Position numbers and translations under genes: made by a program
Source of the DNA: Channallabes apus
Taxonomy: Eukaryota; Chordata; Actinopteri; Siluriformes; Clariidae
Direction: 5' to 3'
Length of the DNA: 64,000 nucleotides
NCBI GenBank assembly: GCA_030522415.1
Contig: CM060121.1
Location: 2,668,976 to 2,732,975, forward strand
The notes under the pieces: model-generated
Database searches by the model: none
What the model was told of the DNA's origin: nothing
The model's input: the letters and a program-made list of their open reading frames with translations, nothing else
Shown: piece by piece, positions 1-11,567 of the stretch
Layout of the letters: every line of letters starts with the position of its first letter
How positions within the stretch are numbered: the first letter of the stretch is position 1

Positions 1-139
1 ATATTTTTTAATATTTTACTTATTCTATTATAAGTAATAAAGCCTTTATATCTATCTTTATCCTTTACTCTTTATATTCTACTTTTATCCACCAAAAGGA
101 GGGACACTTAATTTCATTATACCCTGTGCAATCACAATA

Positions 140-182
<43 letters not shown>

Positions 183-1010
183 CAGAAACAAATGTAAGTA
201 CATACATACATTGAATAATTACAATTACAAAAAGAAGTTATGGTAATAATTGAAATATGTAATAATTTATCATGATTGTAAAAAACAAAGCAAAAAAAAA
301 AACTGAACTTTCTGTATTTTTTAAATAAACGCAAGCTATAATTGTCATAGAAAAAACCCTTAGTAAGTAAAACATTTTTTTTCTAAAAATTGCACTCGGC
401 ATGCAAACTGAATTGTTCAAGGGGCCGGTCATTAAAAAAAAAAAAGTAATTTATAAAATAAAAAAAGGAAAAACTAATGAACTAACTTACTAACTTGAAT
501 AAATTTCATTAAAAAGAAAAATGGGTTTAATACAAATTACAAAAAAAATAAAGAGTAACATTTTTCCCCATAAAATAGAAATTAATTTTTATTATTTTAA
601 TTATTATTATTTACTTTTTTTAATGGGCTGGTAGTGATGGGAATCACCATATGATACTATATTATCCTGAATCTTCTGTGCAGATTTGATTTGTATTGTA
701 ATTCTTAAAGTATCCTGATTCTGAACTCTTTTTGCTCTTCTTCATGCTGTGCTCTCTTCCAAAGTGTGAATAGTTTAGAGCGCACAACCTGTAGTATTAT
801 ACATCTCGGACATAAATAAACAAAAATTAAATTAAGAAAAATCGATTTCGGAGTTAGTGTAGCGATACACGAATTTCCACACTAAAGAATCGCGATATGT
901 AACTGAATCTACTTCTACTGGGGTAAGTGAACATTTTATTTTATTTTTTTCTACCTAATATCTTTCCAAAAATAACCTTCGATGTACAAAGTGCTAGAAA
1001 TGCTTGAGTA
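1..1010. other. AT-rich intergenic sequence
   Basis: Apart from the ATCT microsatellite this is AT-rich DNA with A and T runs. The longest frames are under 70 codons and look random. I see no gene or repeat family. Confidence 0.7.
140..182 (+). repeat. (ATCT)n microsatellite
   Basis: About ten perfect tetranucleotide units lie in AT-rich flank. Confidence 0.97.
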
Positions 1011-2060
1011 ATGCCTCAAAAACGAAATCGTCCCTCAATAGCGCAGCGCGCCTGCAATTCCCCGGCTCTAAGCAAACAGCCGAGTCTCTCCTTGCCCCCG
1101 TCTCCTGACCTGGCAAAAATAAACACGACAGAATAAATAGAGGAATTACGCTTCATAACCAAAACGGCTCATGTGATCGCGCCACCCTCAGCGTTTTTCC
1201 CCTCCTCTCTCTCTCTCTCTCTCTGTCTCTCTCACATCCTTCAGCCACTCCAAGCTTTTTTTTTTCGCAGAGCTTAGCACGTTTCTCACAACGGGGCCCT
1301 CGTCACAGATAACAAGCTGGTCAATATTCAAAAGCGGCCCTTTAATTGGCCGTCGACCCCCCCCCTCCCTTTGACCCCCCTCCCCTTCACCCCCAATTTC
1401 CCTCCCTCCCCTAACTGTCGAGAGGGCTCGCAGAGGAACGTATTAAGTGCTTCTCTCCATTAGGCCAGCAGGAATTAAGGAGCTCTGCTTGGTGCGAGGA
1501 GATGCTCATTTGCTTTGCCTTTATTTCTCTCGTTCCTTCAGATAGGGCTTTTCTGTTCGCGTGGCTTAACGCGCTGATTCACTAAACCTTCGCTTCTGCT
1601 GCTGCTGCTTTCTTTTTAATACTAATAGCCGTAATACTGAAACAGCAATCTGCCTTTATTGTATTTCCACGCGGCCCGGATTGTATCAGAAATTATTTTC
1701 AGGATCTCCTCAACGAGACAGGCGTGACTCACCGGGTTTAAAATAACTCGGCTCGAGCACAACAATATTTCCAGAATTATGTAACACAAATTGTTTCGCG
1801 CAGACACAGAAACGAGACGCGGCGCTGAGCGGCTGGTTTTGCTAGCCATTAAGATTGTTAGCGGAGCAAGCGAGGGCCGGTTCCAGCTGCGAGATCGTGC
1901 TCGGGAGGTTAAGCCGCAGTGAGGCGTCGATGTCTGGCAGCGGGATTTGACCTGACGTGCCTTTTCATCTCAGAGCGAGCTCTGTAAATCCCTCAAGTGC
2001 ATTATCTGCCCTCCTGCAACACAATTACCCCTAAGTGCCTTCCTTTACTTTGAACCCCCC
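1010..2060. promoter_or_regulatory. GC-richer unique block, candidate conserved non-coding element
   Basis: The region 1470-2050 is non-repetitive and compositionally balanced. It contains homeodomain-type TAATTA/ATTA and other AT cores in GC-rich context (for example 'ctttaattggccgtcgacc' and 'cagaaattattttcaggatc'). Such blocks in gene-poor fish DNA are often developmental enhancers. Function is inference without cross-species comparison. Confidence 0.3.
1202..1232 (+). repeat. (CT)n microsatellite
   Basis: A short CT tract with one G interruption in an otherwise unique block. Confidence 0.9.
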
Positions 2061-2560
2061 CCTCCCCATCCCGGCGACAGCTATTGACCCTTCTTAATAA
2101 CGATCATTATCTATATCGTGCTTTTTACGCATTTAAAGGTGATTCGGAGCACAAATAGCGCGGCTACACGGCACACAACTGTGCGCTGAGCGAAACGAAA
2201 CAAAAACATAGTCTTGTTTAAACAAGAAAGAAATAATAATAAAAAAAATTATAATTAATAATAAAAAAAAAACAAAAAAAAACATCATGTTCTGGTCTGG
2301 TTCCAACTGTGACCCAGTCACGAATCGGACAAACTAAACGCGCGTTAGCATCTTTAAAAGACCCGCGTACGCTCGAGATGGTGGTTCAGAAAAGAAAAAG
2401 CTGCCGGTTCGTACATGTTACAATACAATTACGATATATTTTTCTACATTTCGTTACAGTATTCTGACGATTTCTTACATAATCTTATATTAATTAATCT
2501 TAAATAAATAAATAAATAAATAATTAAAAAGCGCACAGGGCACAAATACTACAATTATTT
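2060..2560. other. AT-rich unique sequence, nothing recognised
   Basis: The block includes an A-rich run at 2225-2284 and an AAAT-type tract near 2502-2525. No gene is visible. Confidence 0.6.
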
Positions 2561-3540
2561 ATGTAACACACCAAAAAATATAACCTATAACAGATAACCT
2601 AGCGCAATACTAGCTTCATATATAACATAACAATACTGTAGCATAACAATAGTCAATTACTTCCTTGTATGTTACATTTACTGTAACCATGTACATTTAT
2701 GTAATAGAGTTCATAAGGTAACAAACTGTAATGCAACAATATTATGTATTATTGTATGAAAGTGTTATGTAGCAACAAAAAGTAGCTGGACATAACATGA
2801 TGTGATATAACTTAACGCAGCATCATGTAACAACGTAACATATTATAATGTAAGATAAAGTAATGATGTAACATGAAGTAGCTAAATGTAACATTATGCA
2901 TACGCTATGTCTCGTTATTTTATGTTATCGTACCTTTTAAAAAAAAAAAAAACATCACATGACGTCATGCGATGTAGCTAAATGTAGCACCATGTAACAA
3001 GGTAACAGGTTACATAATATAAAATAATGTTAAAATGTAACAACGTAAGAAGGTGACGTGGAAAACGTTACATACTGTACGGTACATAACATCCTGTGAT
3101 ATAGCTAAACATAGTATTATGTTACAGCATATTGTAACAGGTTGATAACCTAAGATTAAAAATGTTACAGTATTCAGTTACGCTTTGTATTTTTGCCCAA
3201 GGAAGAAATGTTATGTAAAGTAGTCATGTTATACAGCGTACAGTAATCTAACATTATGTGACAACGAAACAGGAACAACAACCTAAGATAATGTAAAAAA
3301 AAAAAAAGAAAAAAAATTATGCCAAATAGTTAAATGTAAAGTGATCTGATATACTGTAGCTTAACACAACATTATAACACAGCGTAAAAATGTAGCGTCA
3401 TGTGATGTGCAGTAGTTTAACAAAGCATTATATCACAATGTAACTAGTTAAACTTGACGTCATGTTATATACTGTAGATTAACGTAGCATTATGTGACGA
3501 AGTCACAGGTACAATAACGTAATATAACATACAGTAGCAA
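2560..3540. repeat. Cryptically simple AT-rich region (ATGTAACA / TAACATA words)
   Basis: Across nearly 1 kb, short words such as atgtaaca, gtaacat, cataacat, tactgtagc and gatgtagctaaatgta recur without a fixed period. Examples are near 2690, 2820, 2880, 2970, 3060, 3120, 3240, 3370, 3440 and 3490. It looks like an old slippage-derived or heavily mutated minisatellite. I see nothing coding in it. Confidence 0.7.
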
Positions 3541-3911
3541 CGTGAAGCGGCGTAAAGCAAGAAAGCGTGAGTCTGTGCTAAATGACCCGTTATGTACTGC
3601 TCGGTTCTGTTCTGATTCACATCCGTAGCTCTTTTTAGACCCTGCACGACAAACGCTCAGGATGATTAGTGAAGACTTTAACCCTCGCTCACAAAATGGT
3701 GGGTTTGAAATCACCCATCATTTCAGCTATTCTCTGCTTTTGTCCACTAAATAGGTGTCATGTTAGCTACACATCCGTGCTACGCGGCCGCGCTACACAT
3801 TGGCCCTCGCGACGGGGGAATAATAACAGGCTTTCAGACGCTATTCAGCTTCAGTCAGAACTCGCACAGAAAAACGCTGATATTGTTCACGTCCCTTTCA
3901 GGCAACTGGTT

Positions 3912-3976
3912 AACCTGTAACCCGCTAGCCTGTAACCCGCTAGCCTGTGACCCGCTAGCCTGTGACCCGCTAGCCT
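3912..3976 (+). repeat. 15-bp tandem repeat, about 4.3 units
   Basis: The unit is cctgtaacccgctag, with units 3 and 4 carrying 'gtgac' instead of 'gtaac'. As the period is divisible by three, a plus-strand frame shows a false peptide repeat (CNPLA/CDPLA). There is no other coding evidence. Confidence 0.95.
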
Positions 3977-4085
3977 GCCAAGCTAACCACGTACTTTTGG
4001 GTGTAAAGATCAGCTACACTAAAAAAAACACATCTTTCTATAAATATAAATATATACTGTATATAACACATCTTTCTATATACAG

Positions 4086-4089
<4 letters not shown>

Positions 4090-4137
<48 letters not shown>
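4090..4137. repeat. (TA)n microsatellite
   Basis: About 24 TA units flanked by duplicated 'tatactgtatata' words on both sides (4052 and 4148), making a locally palindromic, cruciform-prone site. Confidence 0.95.
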
Positions 4138-4140
<3 letters not shown>

Positions 4141-4254
4141 GTAAATATATACTGTATATACACTTATACACTTTACACACACACACAATGTTGTGTTTTT
4201 AGCTTACAAAAGTTTAGTTGTGGTCAGCTATAGAGAACATGTTAGTGTCAGTGT

Positions 4255-4258
<4 letters not shown>

Positions 4259-4303
<45 letters not shown>
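4259..4303 (+). repeat. (GT)n microsatellite, left arm of an inverted GT/AC pair
   Basis: About 22 GT units; an (AC)n tract of similar length follows about 96 bp downstream. Confidence 0.97.
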
Positions 4304-4306
<3 letters not shown>

Positions 4307-4393
4307 CTGGGTGGCATGTTGCAATTTCCCAAAACCCTGTCAGAGCAATTACAGCCACTGCAGTGTGTGCATGGCTGCTCATGGACATCCTCC

Positions 4394-4398
<5 letters not shown>

Positions 4399-4431
<33 letters not shown>
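4399..4431 (+). repeat. (AC)n microsatellite, right arm of an inverted GT/AC pair
   Basis: About 16 AC units, complementary to the GT tract at 4259-4303. Confidence 0.97.
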
Positions 4432-4434
<3 letters not shown>

Positions 4435-4495
4435 AAACAAAATTTTCTCACTGTAACTGGGATATAATATAGGACGCCTATATTTCCCTTGTCCA

Positions 4496-4499
<4 letters not shown>

Positions 4500-4536
<37 letters not shown>

Positions 4537-4745
4537 CTATCTGTTTGTCTGTCTGTCTGTCCATCTGTATGTTTTGTATCTTTCTTTCCATCTGTTTTAG
4601 TTTGTCTGACTCAAGACTTGCATGTCTGTGTGTGATTATTCTGTTTAGTCATCTGTCTCTCTGCCTGTCTGTCTCTCTTCCTGTCTGTCTCTCTGCCTCT
4701 CCGTCTGTCTGCCTTTATGTCTATCTCTGCCAGTCTGTGTGTCTA
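4500..4745 (+). repeat. (CT)n followed by degenerate (TCTG/TGTC)n tract
   Basis: A pure CT run to about 4531 is followed by about 200 bp of imperfect ctgt/tctg words. Cys/Ser-rich open frames here are artefacts. Confidence 0.93.
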
Positions 4746-4787
4746 CCTACAATCACGACCCCAACGAAACTCAGTTTGACAGAATGA

Positions 4788-4789
<2 letters not shown>

Positions 4790-4821
<32 letters not shown>
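4790..4821 (+). repeat. (GT)n microsatellite
   Basis: Sixteen GT units following the degenerate TCTG tract. Confidence 0.95.
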
Positions 4822-4823
<2 letters not shown>

Positions 4824-4859
4824 ACGCACATTCAAAGTTAAAAATCCCCAGACACATGA

Positions 4860-5460
4860 GACATATTTTCTCCCCCCCCCCCCACCGTCTTTCTTATTTA
4901 AGCTCAGCACTCGGCCGCTCCGACTGAAGTTCATCAGTATTCATGAACTGGAAGTGTGTGAAGTTTAGTGATTAGCTCGAGCGGTTAAACAAGATTAATG
5001 ATAGAAGCCGAGGCGCAACTCCAAACACACGGAGAAAATTAGAGCCGTTTAAGAATTCAGGACGTGGCCCTGCGCCTAACTAGTTGCCTGGTCATTTTTT
5101 TTGTTTTTTTTTCCTCGTAGCGCCGTTATTAAATTATCTCAGATTAGCCAATATTTAAGCTCGCTCCCTCGAGCGATTTGGAGAAATCAGGAAAGACGGG
5201 GCGTGCGGGCTCGCTAATCAAGGGCCGGATAAATAAATGCTAATGGTGCGCTTGAAAACTAAGGCTAGGTTTACATCTGTTAGCGTGGCTAATTTGCAGG
5301 GATATTAAAGACGGAGGCTATCGTCGGGAAACGCGCCGAGCGATTCATCAGGTTCGGGTGCAGGACGAGTGTTTATTCGATTAAATCGGTAGAGAAACTA
5401 GCGTGGTTTTTTTAATCAGGAAACTTTAGATCGAATTAGCGGACGACTGCAGGATCATGA
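4860..5460. promoter_or_regulatory. Unique block, candidate conserved non-coding element
   Basis: Non-repetitive sequence with several ATTA/TAAT cores ('gattagccaatatttaagct', 'ctaatcaagggccggataaa', 'gctaatttgcagggatatt') among CpGs. It lacks open frames and repeat similarity and resembles an enhancer-type conserved element. Confidence 0.3.
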
Positions 5461-6400
5461 TGCAGCCTGGAGCCTTCAACAACAATAACAACGACAAGAA
5501 AAGAAAAAAACAAAAACAAAACCAAACACACACGCACACACACACAAATATATGAAGATTTAAAGCGGAGGCCGCTGTCGCGTTAACGAGATGGAAATAA
5601 AATCATGCTAATTGACGTTTCTTTGACAGTCGCGCACGCAGAGATGAGATGTGGGTTCCGTCAGGCTGACAACAGCTCGGGATTTAAGCTTCCCACTCTC
5701 CGTGTGGCTCTCCATCTTCGTTTTTTTTTTTTTATTCCTGTAAAACATTTGGGGATCACAGGGGACGTGGATGGATCTGTACCTCGTCCCAAAAAAAAAA
5801 GTTCAAAAACAAGGCTAATCCTGTGTGAGTGCTCTCGAACGCTCAGGACATGAAGAAACAAACGAACAAAGTAAGACACACAATGAGAGCTACTTGAGCA
5901 TGAGGAAGACTAATAATAATAATAATGATAATAATAATAATAATAACAATACTACCAAACCAGGACATCTCTATGCCAAGCCCGTGCTCTAAATCCCGTT
6001 ACGAGTTCTGTAGCTAGCGCGCTTGTGTTCCGCTGAGTCTCATTTGAGGGAATATGTAGAGAACGGTTGCGTAACACAAACCCAGGAGTGCTGACGAGGC
6101 GAGTGTTTCTGTCCGCTGCCGGACCCTAATCAGAACAACACCATCGACTGTAATGACTGTCAAAGGGGAAATAAATAGCGACAGGAGCGCTATTCTCAGC
6201 ACCGCTCCGAGGAGCGGGAAAAGAAGGAGAAAAAAAAAAAGTAAGACCCACACTGCACTTCTGAAATCCAGTAATCGTGTCCTGACATCATGACATCACC
6301 TTTAATCCGCTCGCGGAATTAAATAAAGTAGTCAAGAGTGTGGGGGGAGGGGGGAGGAGGGCGCGGGAAGGAAGGTTTTAATAAGCCTTATATACAGTAT
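5460..6400. other. Intergenic sequence with simple tracts
   Basis: Contains short AC, A and AAT runs and unique DNA. Frames of 70 to 95 codons show no family resemblance. Confidence 0.6.
5911..5947 (+). repeat. (AAT)n microsatellite
   Basis: About twelve trinucleotide units with one TGA-type interruption. Confidence 0.95.
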
Positions 6401-6787
6401 AGGCGGCACGGTGGTGTAGTGGTTAGCTCTGTCGCCTTGCACCTCCAGGGTCTGGGTTCGATTCCCCGGCCAGGCTCGATTCCCGTCTCTGTGTGCATGG
6501 AGTTTGCATGTTCTCCCGGTGCTTGGTGGGTTTCCTCCGGGTACTCCGGTTTCCTCCCACAGTCCAAAGATATGCAGGTTAGGCTAATTGGCGTTCCTAA
6601 AAAAATTGCCCGTAGTGTGTGATTGGGTGTGTGAGTGTGTGTATGTGTGTGTGCCCTGCGATGGATTGGCACCCTGTCCAGGGTGTACCCCACCTAGTGC
6701 CCGAAGTCTCCTGGGATAGGCTCCAGGTCCCCCGCGACCCTGAACACAGGATTAAGCGGTATAGAAAATGAAATGAAAAATGAATGA
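6401..6787 (+). mobile_element. V-SINE retroposon, full-length, with 11-bp target duplication
   Basis: The element starts with a tRNA-like head (ggcggcacggtggtgtag, box-B-like ggttcgattcc). It continues through the conserved V-SINE core (gtttgcatgttctcc, tccggtttcctcccacag, ccaaagatatgcag) and ends with a LINE-like tail (gcgaccctga, aagcggtatag) plus short ATGA repeats. An 11-bp direct repeat, atatacagtat, occurs at 6390-6400 and 6788-6798, the expected mark of LINE-mediated insertion. The copy is about 55 bp longer than the 28.7 kb copy, partly because the head keeps an extra segment around the second 'cgattccc'. Confidence 0.93.
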
Positions 6788-6799
6788 ATATACAGTATA

Positions 6800-7685
6800 T
6801 AGAAAACAAACAACAAACCTTGTGTTGTGTTTTCATAGGAAAATAATCAACAGTGTGATGAAGCGACATCACGAGATACAGAATGTTCTTAGCTACACTG
6901 TAACTTGCTTACGTTTCCTCACTAGGCTCTTGTTTTGTTATTGAAATGTACAAAAAAAAAGAACAGTACAGCCCTAAATCTGACACTGGAGACTCCTTAC
7001 ACAATCTGGTAAAAGAACCGTAAAACTGCAGATATTACGCATCTACAAATACAGAAGCGTCATATAGATTATGTAAATGAGGTACTTTATGTAAAACTGT
7101 TTAAAACAGCTAGCTTTAGTTTATATATAGAGTAAAAAACATAAATTCTTTTAGATTGCATAGGAATGCGATTAAAGACAAATGATGACATGGAAACTGC
7201 AACAAAGAACTCAGAAGGCAACTAGAGTGCAGGAAGCCCCTAGTGGACGTTAATGGTACTGCAGGTGGACTGCACAACATCATATTTCTCAAGTTTGCAA
7301 TTTAAAATTTTGTTATAAGGTCCATAAAATATTTCAGATTAAGTTGATTTAGTGTTATTCTTTATTTATTTTAGTCTCGTGTGTTGATCACCATGAGTTG
7401 TGATTAAAGCTTCAGGAACGGCTGCTCTGGAGGGTTTTTTTGTTGTTGTTGTTAACATGTTCAATTTATTTCTAGTCCATATTTAAACATTTTAAGCAAG
7501 AATGTTTTTTTTTTTAATTCTGTCATCATTGAATATTTTGCTCATCTCAAGTATAGACGTTTCTAGAAAGAACGACAACGATCTCACATCTTAGCTGGAA
7601 ATAGAGCTCTGAATTTTGGCGAGAAAATAAAAAAGACATTAGATTTTTTTAAAAGCACGGGCGCACACGGTCTATATAGTAAATC

Positions 7686-7726
<41 letters not shown>

Positions 7727-8460
7727 TTTGACTGTTCCTGCATGTTCAGCAGGGGAGGGATAGGTCTTGAAAGCCGAGCACTGAAATCCCAGCAGCCTCT
7801 CCTCAGCTCAGCGTGAAGCTCTGTCACCGTCTCGAAGGAAGAGGAGACAAAAAAAAAACAAAAAAGTGCCCAAAAAGACTGGGAAATGTTCAGGCATTGA
7901 GATGTTCAGCAGACCGGGTTTAGCCGCGTCTCAGGAACGTTTCATCACGACTTGGAGCAAACTCGAATCCGGCGGGAAGATGTGGTTTAAAAAAACGCGG
8001 CGCTGTAAGGATTGAGGATGATTAGCGCTCAGACGGTGGAGGAACCCTACAACCGTGATGTTCGTCACAATGACACGGCACGCTGCGGCCACAAAGAACC
8101 TCCTCGCGATTCCCTTTTTGTTTACCAGCGTTTCCTGTCGCGTTCCGTCCACGCCCGTGGATAAACACGAAGTTTGTTGCGTTTTTTTTCTTTTGTTTGT
8201 TTGTTTCACGATCATGACACCGAAAATAACAACAACAACAAAAAAAACCCACAGAAATAAAAGAAAGAAAGTAGCGGGATAATCAGGACATTAAACTCGA
8301 ACGCGAGGACCATATGTTAATTATGTAAATGCTTCATTCTAATCAGCTCGAACCGATGTAACGAGTTAGCAGGGAAAGAAGCGAACGTAGGGAGTTATCA
8401 AAAACGTCATTAATATTCATCGGCGCAGCGCCGCGGCACACGCGCACCCATCCGCACACA
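6800..8460. other. Intergenic unique sequence, CpG-richer after 7.9 kb
   Basis: 6.8-7.7 kb is AT-rich without recognisable features. 7.9-8.5 kb is GC-richer and non-repetitive, with ATTAAT-type cores ('cattaatattcatcggcgc'), and could include a regulatory element. No exon was supported. Confidence 0.5.
7689..7721 (+). repeat. (GA)n microsatellite
   Basis: About sixteen GA units. Confidence 0.95.
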
Positions 8461-8629
8461 CGAATTAATAGTTTGATGAGGGATGAAAGTGCTGGAGGTG
8501 GTGTTTATACGGAGAACCATCTGTCTTACTCAGAGTCCGCACGTCTCCGGCGCGGGAGCGGCCGCAAGACGGGCTCCCGTAACGAACAAGCCGTTTGCGA
8601 AAGACTGGCCGGGGGAGGGGGAGGGGTAA

Positions 8630-8631
<2 letters not shown>

Positions 8632-8670
<39 letters not shown>

Positions 8671-8685
8671 GGGGGGGGGGGGGGG
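8632..8685 (+). repeat. (GT)n joined to a 16-base G run
   Basis: A GT tract (8632-8668) runs into about 16 consecutive G. Together they form a strong candidate for Z-DNA next to G-quadruplex-prone sequence. Confidence 0.95.
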
Positions 8686-9048
8686 TTATGGGGGGGAGTA
8701 TTTCTATATGAAAAAAACAAAACAAAAAAACAATAATGCACAAAAGGGTTTCATTTCGGAGAGCTGCTCACAACTAATGAGGAAAAAATATTCATCAAAT
8801 AAAGAAATAAAGTCTAGTATGCGCTAGTTAGGATTAGTCGCTAATGCTAAATGCGCGGCCGGCGCGTATCCGGTATCAGAGGCGGGTGCTTTATTAAACA
8901 ATGCAGATCTGTGCGTTTACATAATTACATCAGAGCTAACGATCTGCTCATGGAGAAACATCAACCTTGCTGCTTTATCATTAAAAAACACTTAGATACA
9001 GGAAAAAAAATGAACATATATGCACATTTCATGGGGCACGCAGTCAGT

Positions 9049-9054
9049 GTGTGT

Positions 9055-9108
<54 letters not shown>
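9049..9108 (+). repeat. (GT)n microsatellite, long
   Basis: About 29 GT units with one early interruption. Confidence 0.97.
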
Positions 9109-9109
<1 letters not shown>

Positions 9110-9667
9110 CAAGCTGGCGTCATGGCAGGAGAACAGTCCAGGCCAGCGTGAACATGAGGACAGAGAAGCGGCTGCCCCCGTGCTGCCCTCCGCCCCTGGC
9201 ACCGTCCAGCTCCGCTCCATCTGGAGCCCTCATCTGTGCCCACCTCGTTCGCCCCCCCCCCCCTCCGAGTGCTCTACCAACCCCCAAGCCCCACCCACTT
9301 TCACCCACTAACACTCCTTCGAAGCCCCATTCAACACACATCAGCGACGCTTCTTTTTAAAACGCACATCGCTTTAAACCTGAGTGATGGAAATAATATT
9401 TAATAATAATAATAAAAAGAAAAGAATAACTTGTTTCATTAATTACAATTTTTATAAAACACATTTTATGGGATATTTTAAGCTCTCCAACGTGAGCATG
9501 CGGTGTAGGACGATCCGACACACCGCACCGGGAAAATAAAAATAAAGAAATGAAAGACTCCTACGCGGACAGTGTTACAACTGGCGAATACACGTGAAAA
9601 CTCTTTTATTTGTATTTTATTTGTATTCAATACCAACATTATAGAGACAAGCTCCGCCCACCACCCC

Positions 9668-9813
9668 GTCTCTCTCTCTCTCTCTCTCTCTCTCTGTTCA
9701 CAAACGGTTTCTTACTCAGTGCGCCAAGTCTCAGAAGCGGGCTCAGATACGAACCAGGCTAAGTTTGGCATTCAGGTCTCTCATATCAGAGTGTGTGTGT
9801 GTGTGTGTGTGTG
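9668..9813 (+). repeat. (CT)n at 9668-9695 and (GT)n at 9791-9813
   Basis: Two simple tracts separated by about 95 bp of unique sequence. Confidence 0.93.
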
Positions 9814-9998
9814 AGAGAGATAGACCGAGCAGCACCCTGACATGCACCTTAATGGAGCTCCTCTGGTCCAGCCTACTCAGGTCCCGAGTTCAGCAGAAGC
9901 TCTCTGTACGTGACTAGAACGCTTTTCACGCTTTCGCTTCAGAAACCTCTTTTCTGAGACCAGAGAAAACTCGCACCACATCGCAGCTCTAACAGTAC

Positions 9999-10000
<2 letters not shown>

Positions 10001-10045
<45 letters not shown>
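10001..10045 (+). repeat. (GT)n, left arm of a second inverted GT/AC pair
   Basis: About 22 perfect units. The complementary (AC)n at 10162-10210 is 116 bp away. Confidence 0.97.
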
Positions 10046-10047
<2 letters not shown>

Positions 10048-10159
10048 GGCTTTTTCGTTTACACGGTTCACGGCGTATCAGGTGAAATCGATACAGTACA
10101 TGAAAGCACGCTCAGTCGCGAGGCGATTGCGAGTTTGTACCCCGGTGCTGTCGTCAGAG

Positions 10160-10161
<2 letters not shown>

Positions 10162-10210
<49 letters not shown>
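10162..10210 (+). repeat. (AC)n, right arm of the second inverted pair
   Basis: About 24 perfect units. A further (AC)n lies at 10318-10342. Confidence 0.97.
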
Positions 10211-10211
<1 letters not shown>

Positions 10212-10983
10212 GCCGCGTACACGCCGTCAGATACACTGATTTAGAGCAGATCGCAGGCTTCGGTCAGCGCTCGTCATCTGCAGCTCCGCGCTCCACACAC
10301 AAGCAGGATTACACAACCACACACACACACACACACACACACGAGTCCAATTCCATAAGCAACAAGGAGAAAAACAACATCTTCAGAAATCTGAAATCCT
10401 AAAGGGTTTATTCACGATAAAGAAAAACTTATTTTATTTTAAAGAAACTGTAACGTATTTGATTGACATCTCAGTTTCATTATGAGGGAAAATATACAAG
10501 AAGCAAAGTAAAAAACAAACAAACATTAACACAACTAAAAATAAATGAAGAGATGAAGACATGGATACACACACACACACACACACTGTACGTTAATACT
10601 GTATATATAAACAGACAGAGAGAGAATAGATAACTGATGAATAGTTTAATACCGAGGGATAAATAAACTCTATTAAAGTACAGTTTAATAAATAAGGTCT
10701 AGCTACAGTTTATGTAAATATATACATTCAAATTAATTAATTAATAGGAATATATGACTAGTAAACCAATTAACTAATTTTAGTGTTTAATGGGAGGCGT
10801 TTATAATAACTAATCAACTAACTAACTGTACAGCTAAGAATAAGTGACAAAATAATCATCGAAGCAACTTTATAAAGTAATTAATCAACGGTTAAATCCG
10901 TAGTTACATAATTAACTAGCCATTTAAAGAAATTAACTAATTCATTAATGCTTTAATGCATATATAACTAAATACATAACCAT

Positions 10984-11156
10984 CAACTAACTAACTAACT
11001 AACTAACTAACTAGTTTAGTGGGCAGAAATGGATTATTATCTAACCAAGTAAATAGCTGCACAGCTGAGGATGCAAGGATAAGGATGACTAAATAACTAG
11101 CCAATCAACTAACCACATTAATCTGGTAATAAATAATCAGTTTAATGTAGAGATAC

Positions 11157-11194
<38 letters not shown>
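10984..11194 (+). repeat. (AACT)n tracts
   Basis: Pure AACT runs lie at 10984-11013 and 11156-11194, within a 10.75-11.75 kb region generally enriched in aactaact and taattaa words. The V-SINE at 11249-11567 inserted into this region. Confidence 0.93.
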
Positions 11195-11248
11195 GTATAG
11201 ATAATGATGCAAGATGATTAACAAACTAGCAGATCAACCAACCAAATT

Positions 11249-11567
11249 ACTCACTCACTCATCTTCTATACCGCTTTATCCTGTATTCAGGGTCGCGGGG
11301 GGCGGAGCCTATCCCAGGGGGCTTAGGGCACGAGGCGGGGTGGACAGGGTGCCAATCCATCGCAGGGCAATTTGGGAACGCCAATTAGCCTAACCTGCAT
11401 ATCTTTGGACTGTGGGAGGAAACCGGAGTACCCGGAGGAAACCCACCAAGCACGGGGAGAACATGCAAACTCCATGCACACAGAGACGGGACTCGAACCC
11501 GGACCCTGGAGGTGCAAGCCCACGGTGCTAACCACCAAGCAGGCTAACCACCACACCACCGTGCCGA
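11249..11567 (-). mobile_element. V-SINE retroposon, minus orientation
   Basis: This is the same family read on the minus strand. The tail (tcactcactcatcttctataccgc on plus, in part) is at the left and the tRNA-like head (ccaccaccgtgccg) at the right. The core box (ggactgtgggaggaaacc on plus) is intact. The GT-rich linker between core and tail is largely deleted, and the head contains a small internal duplication (accaccaagcaggctaacc). No clear target duplication is visible. It lies inside an AACT-rich simple region. Confidence 0.92.

Larger units (their letters stand above)
8690..9990. other. Intergenic sequence between microsatellites
   Basis: 9110-9360 is C-rich with open frames in two phases (Pro-rich) but no splice-bounded exon. 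The rest is AT-rich unique DNA plus simple tracts. Confidence 0.5.

Noticed and set aside
3760..4233. 157-codon frame with CNPLA/CDPLA peptide repeats
   Set aside because: The repeats come from a 15-bp tandem DNA repeat and then an (AT)n tract giving Tyr-Ile runs.
6388..6693. Open frames of about 90-110 codons inside V-SINEs (also at 11323, 28734, 38957, 40882 and 55137)
   Set aside because: They recur only because the non-coding SINE recurs.
9120..9360. Pro-rich exon after the GT tract
   Set aside because: Two phases are open because of C-rich composition, and no donor or acceptor defines an exon.
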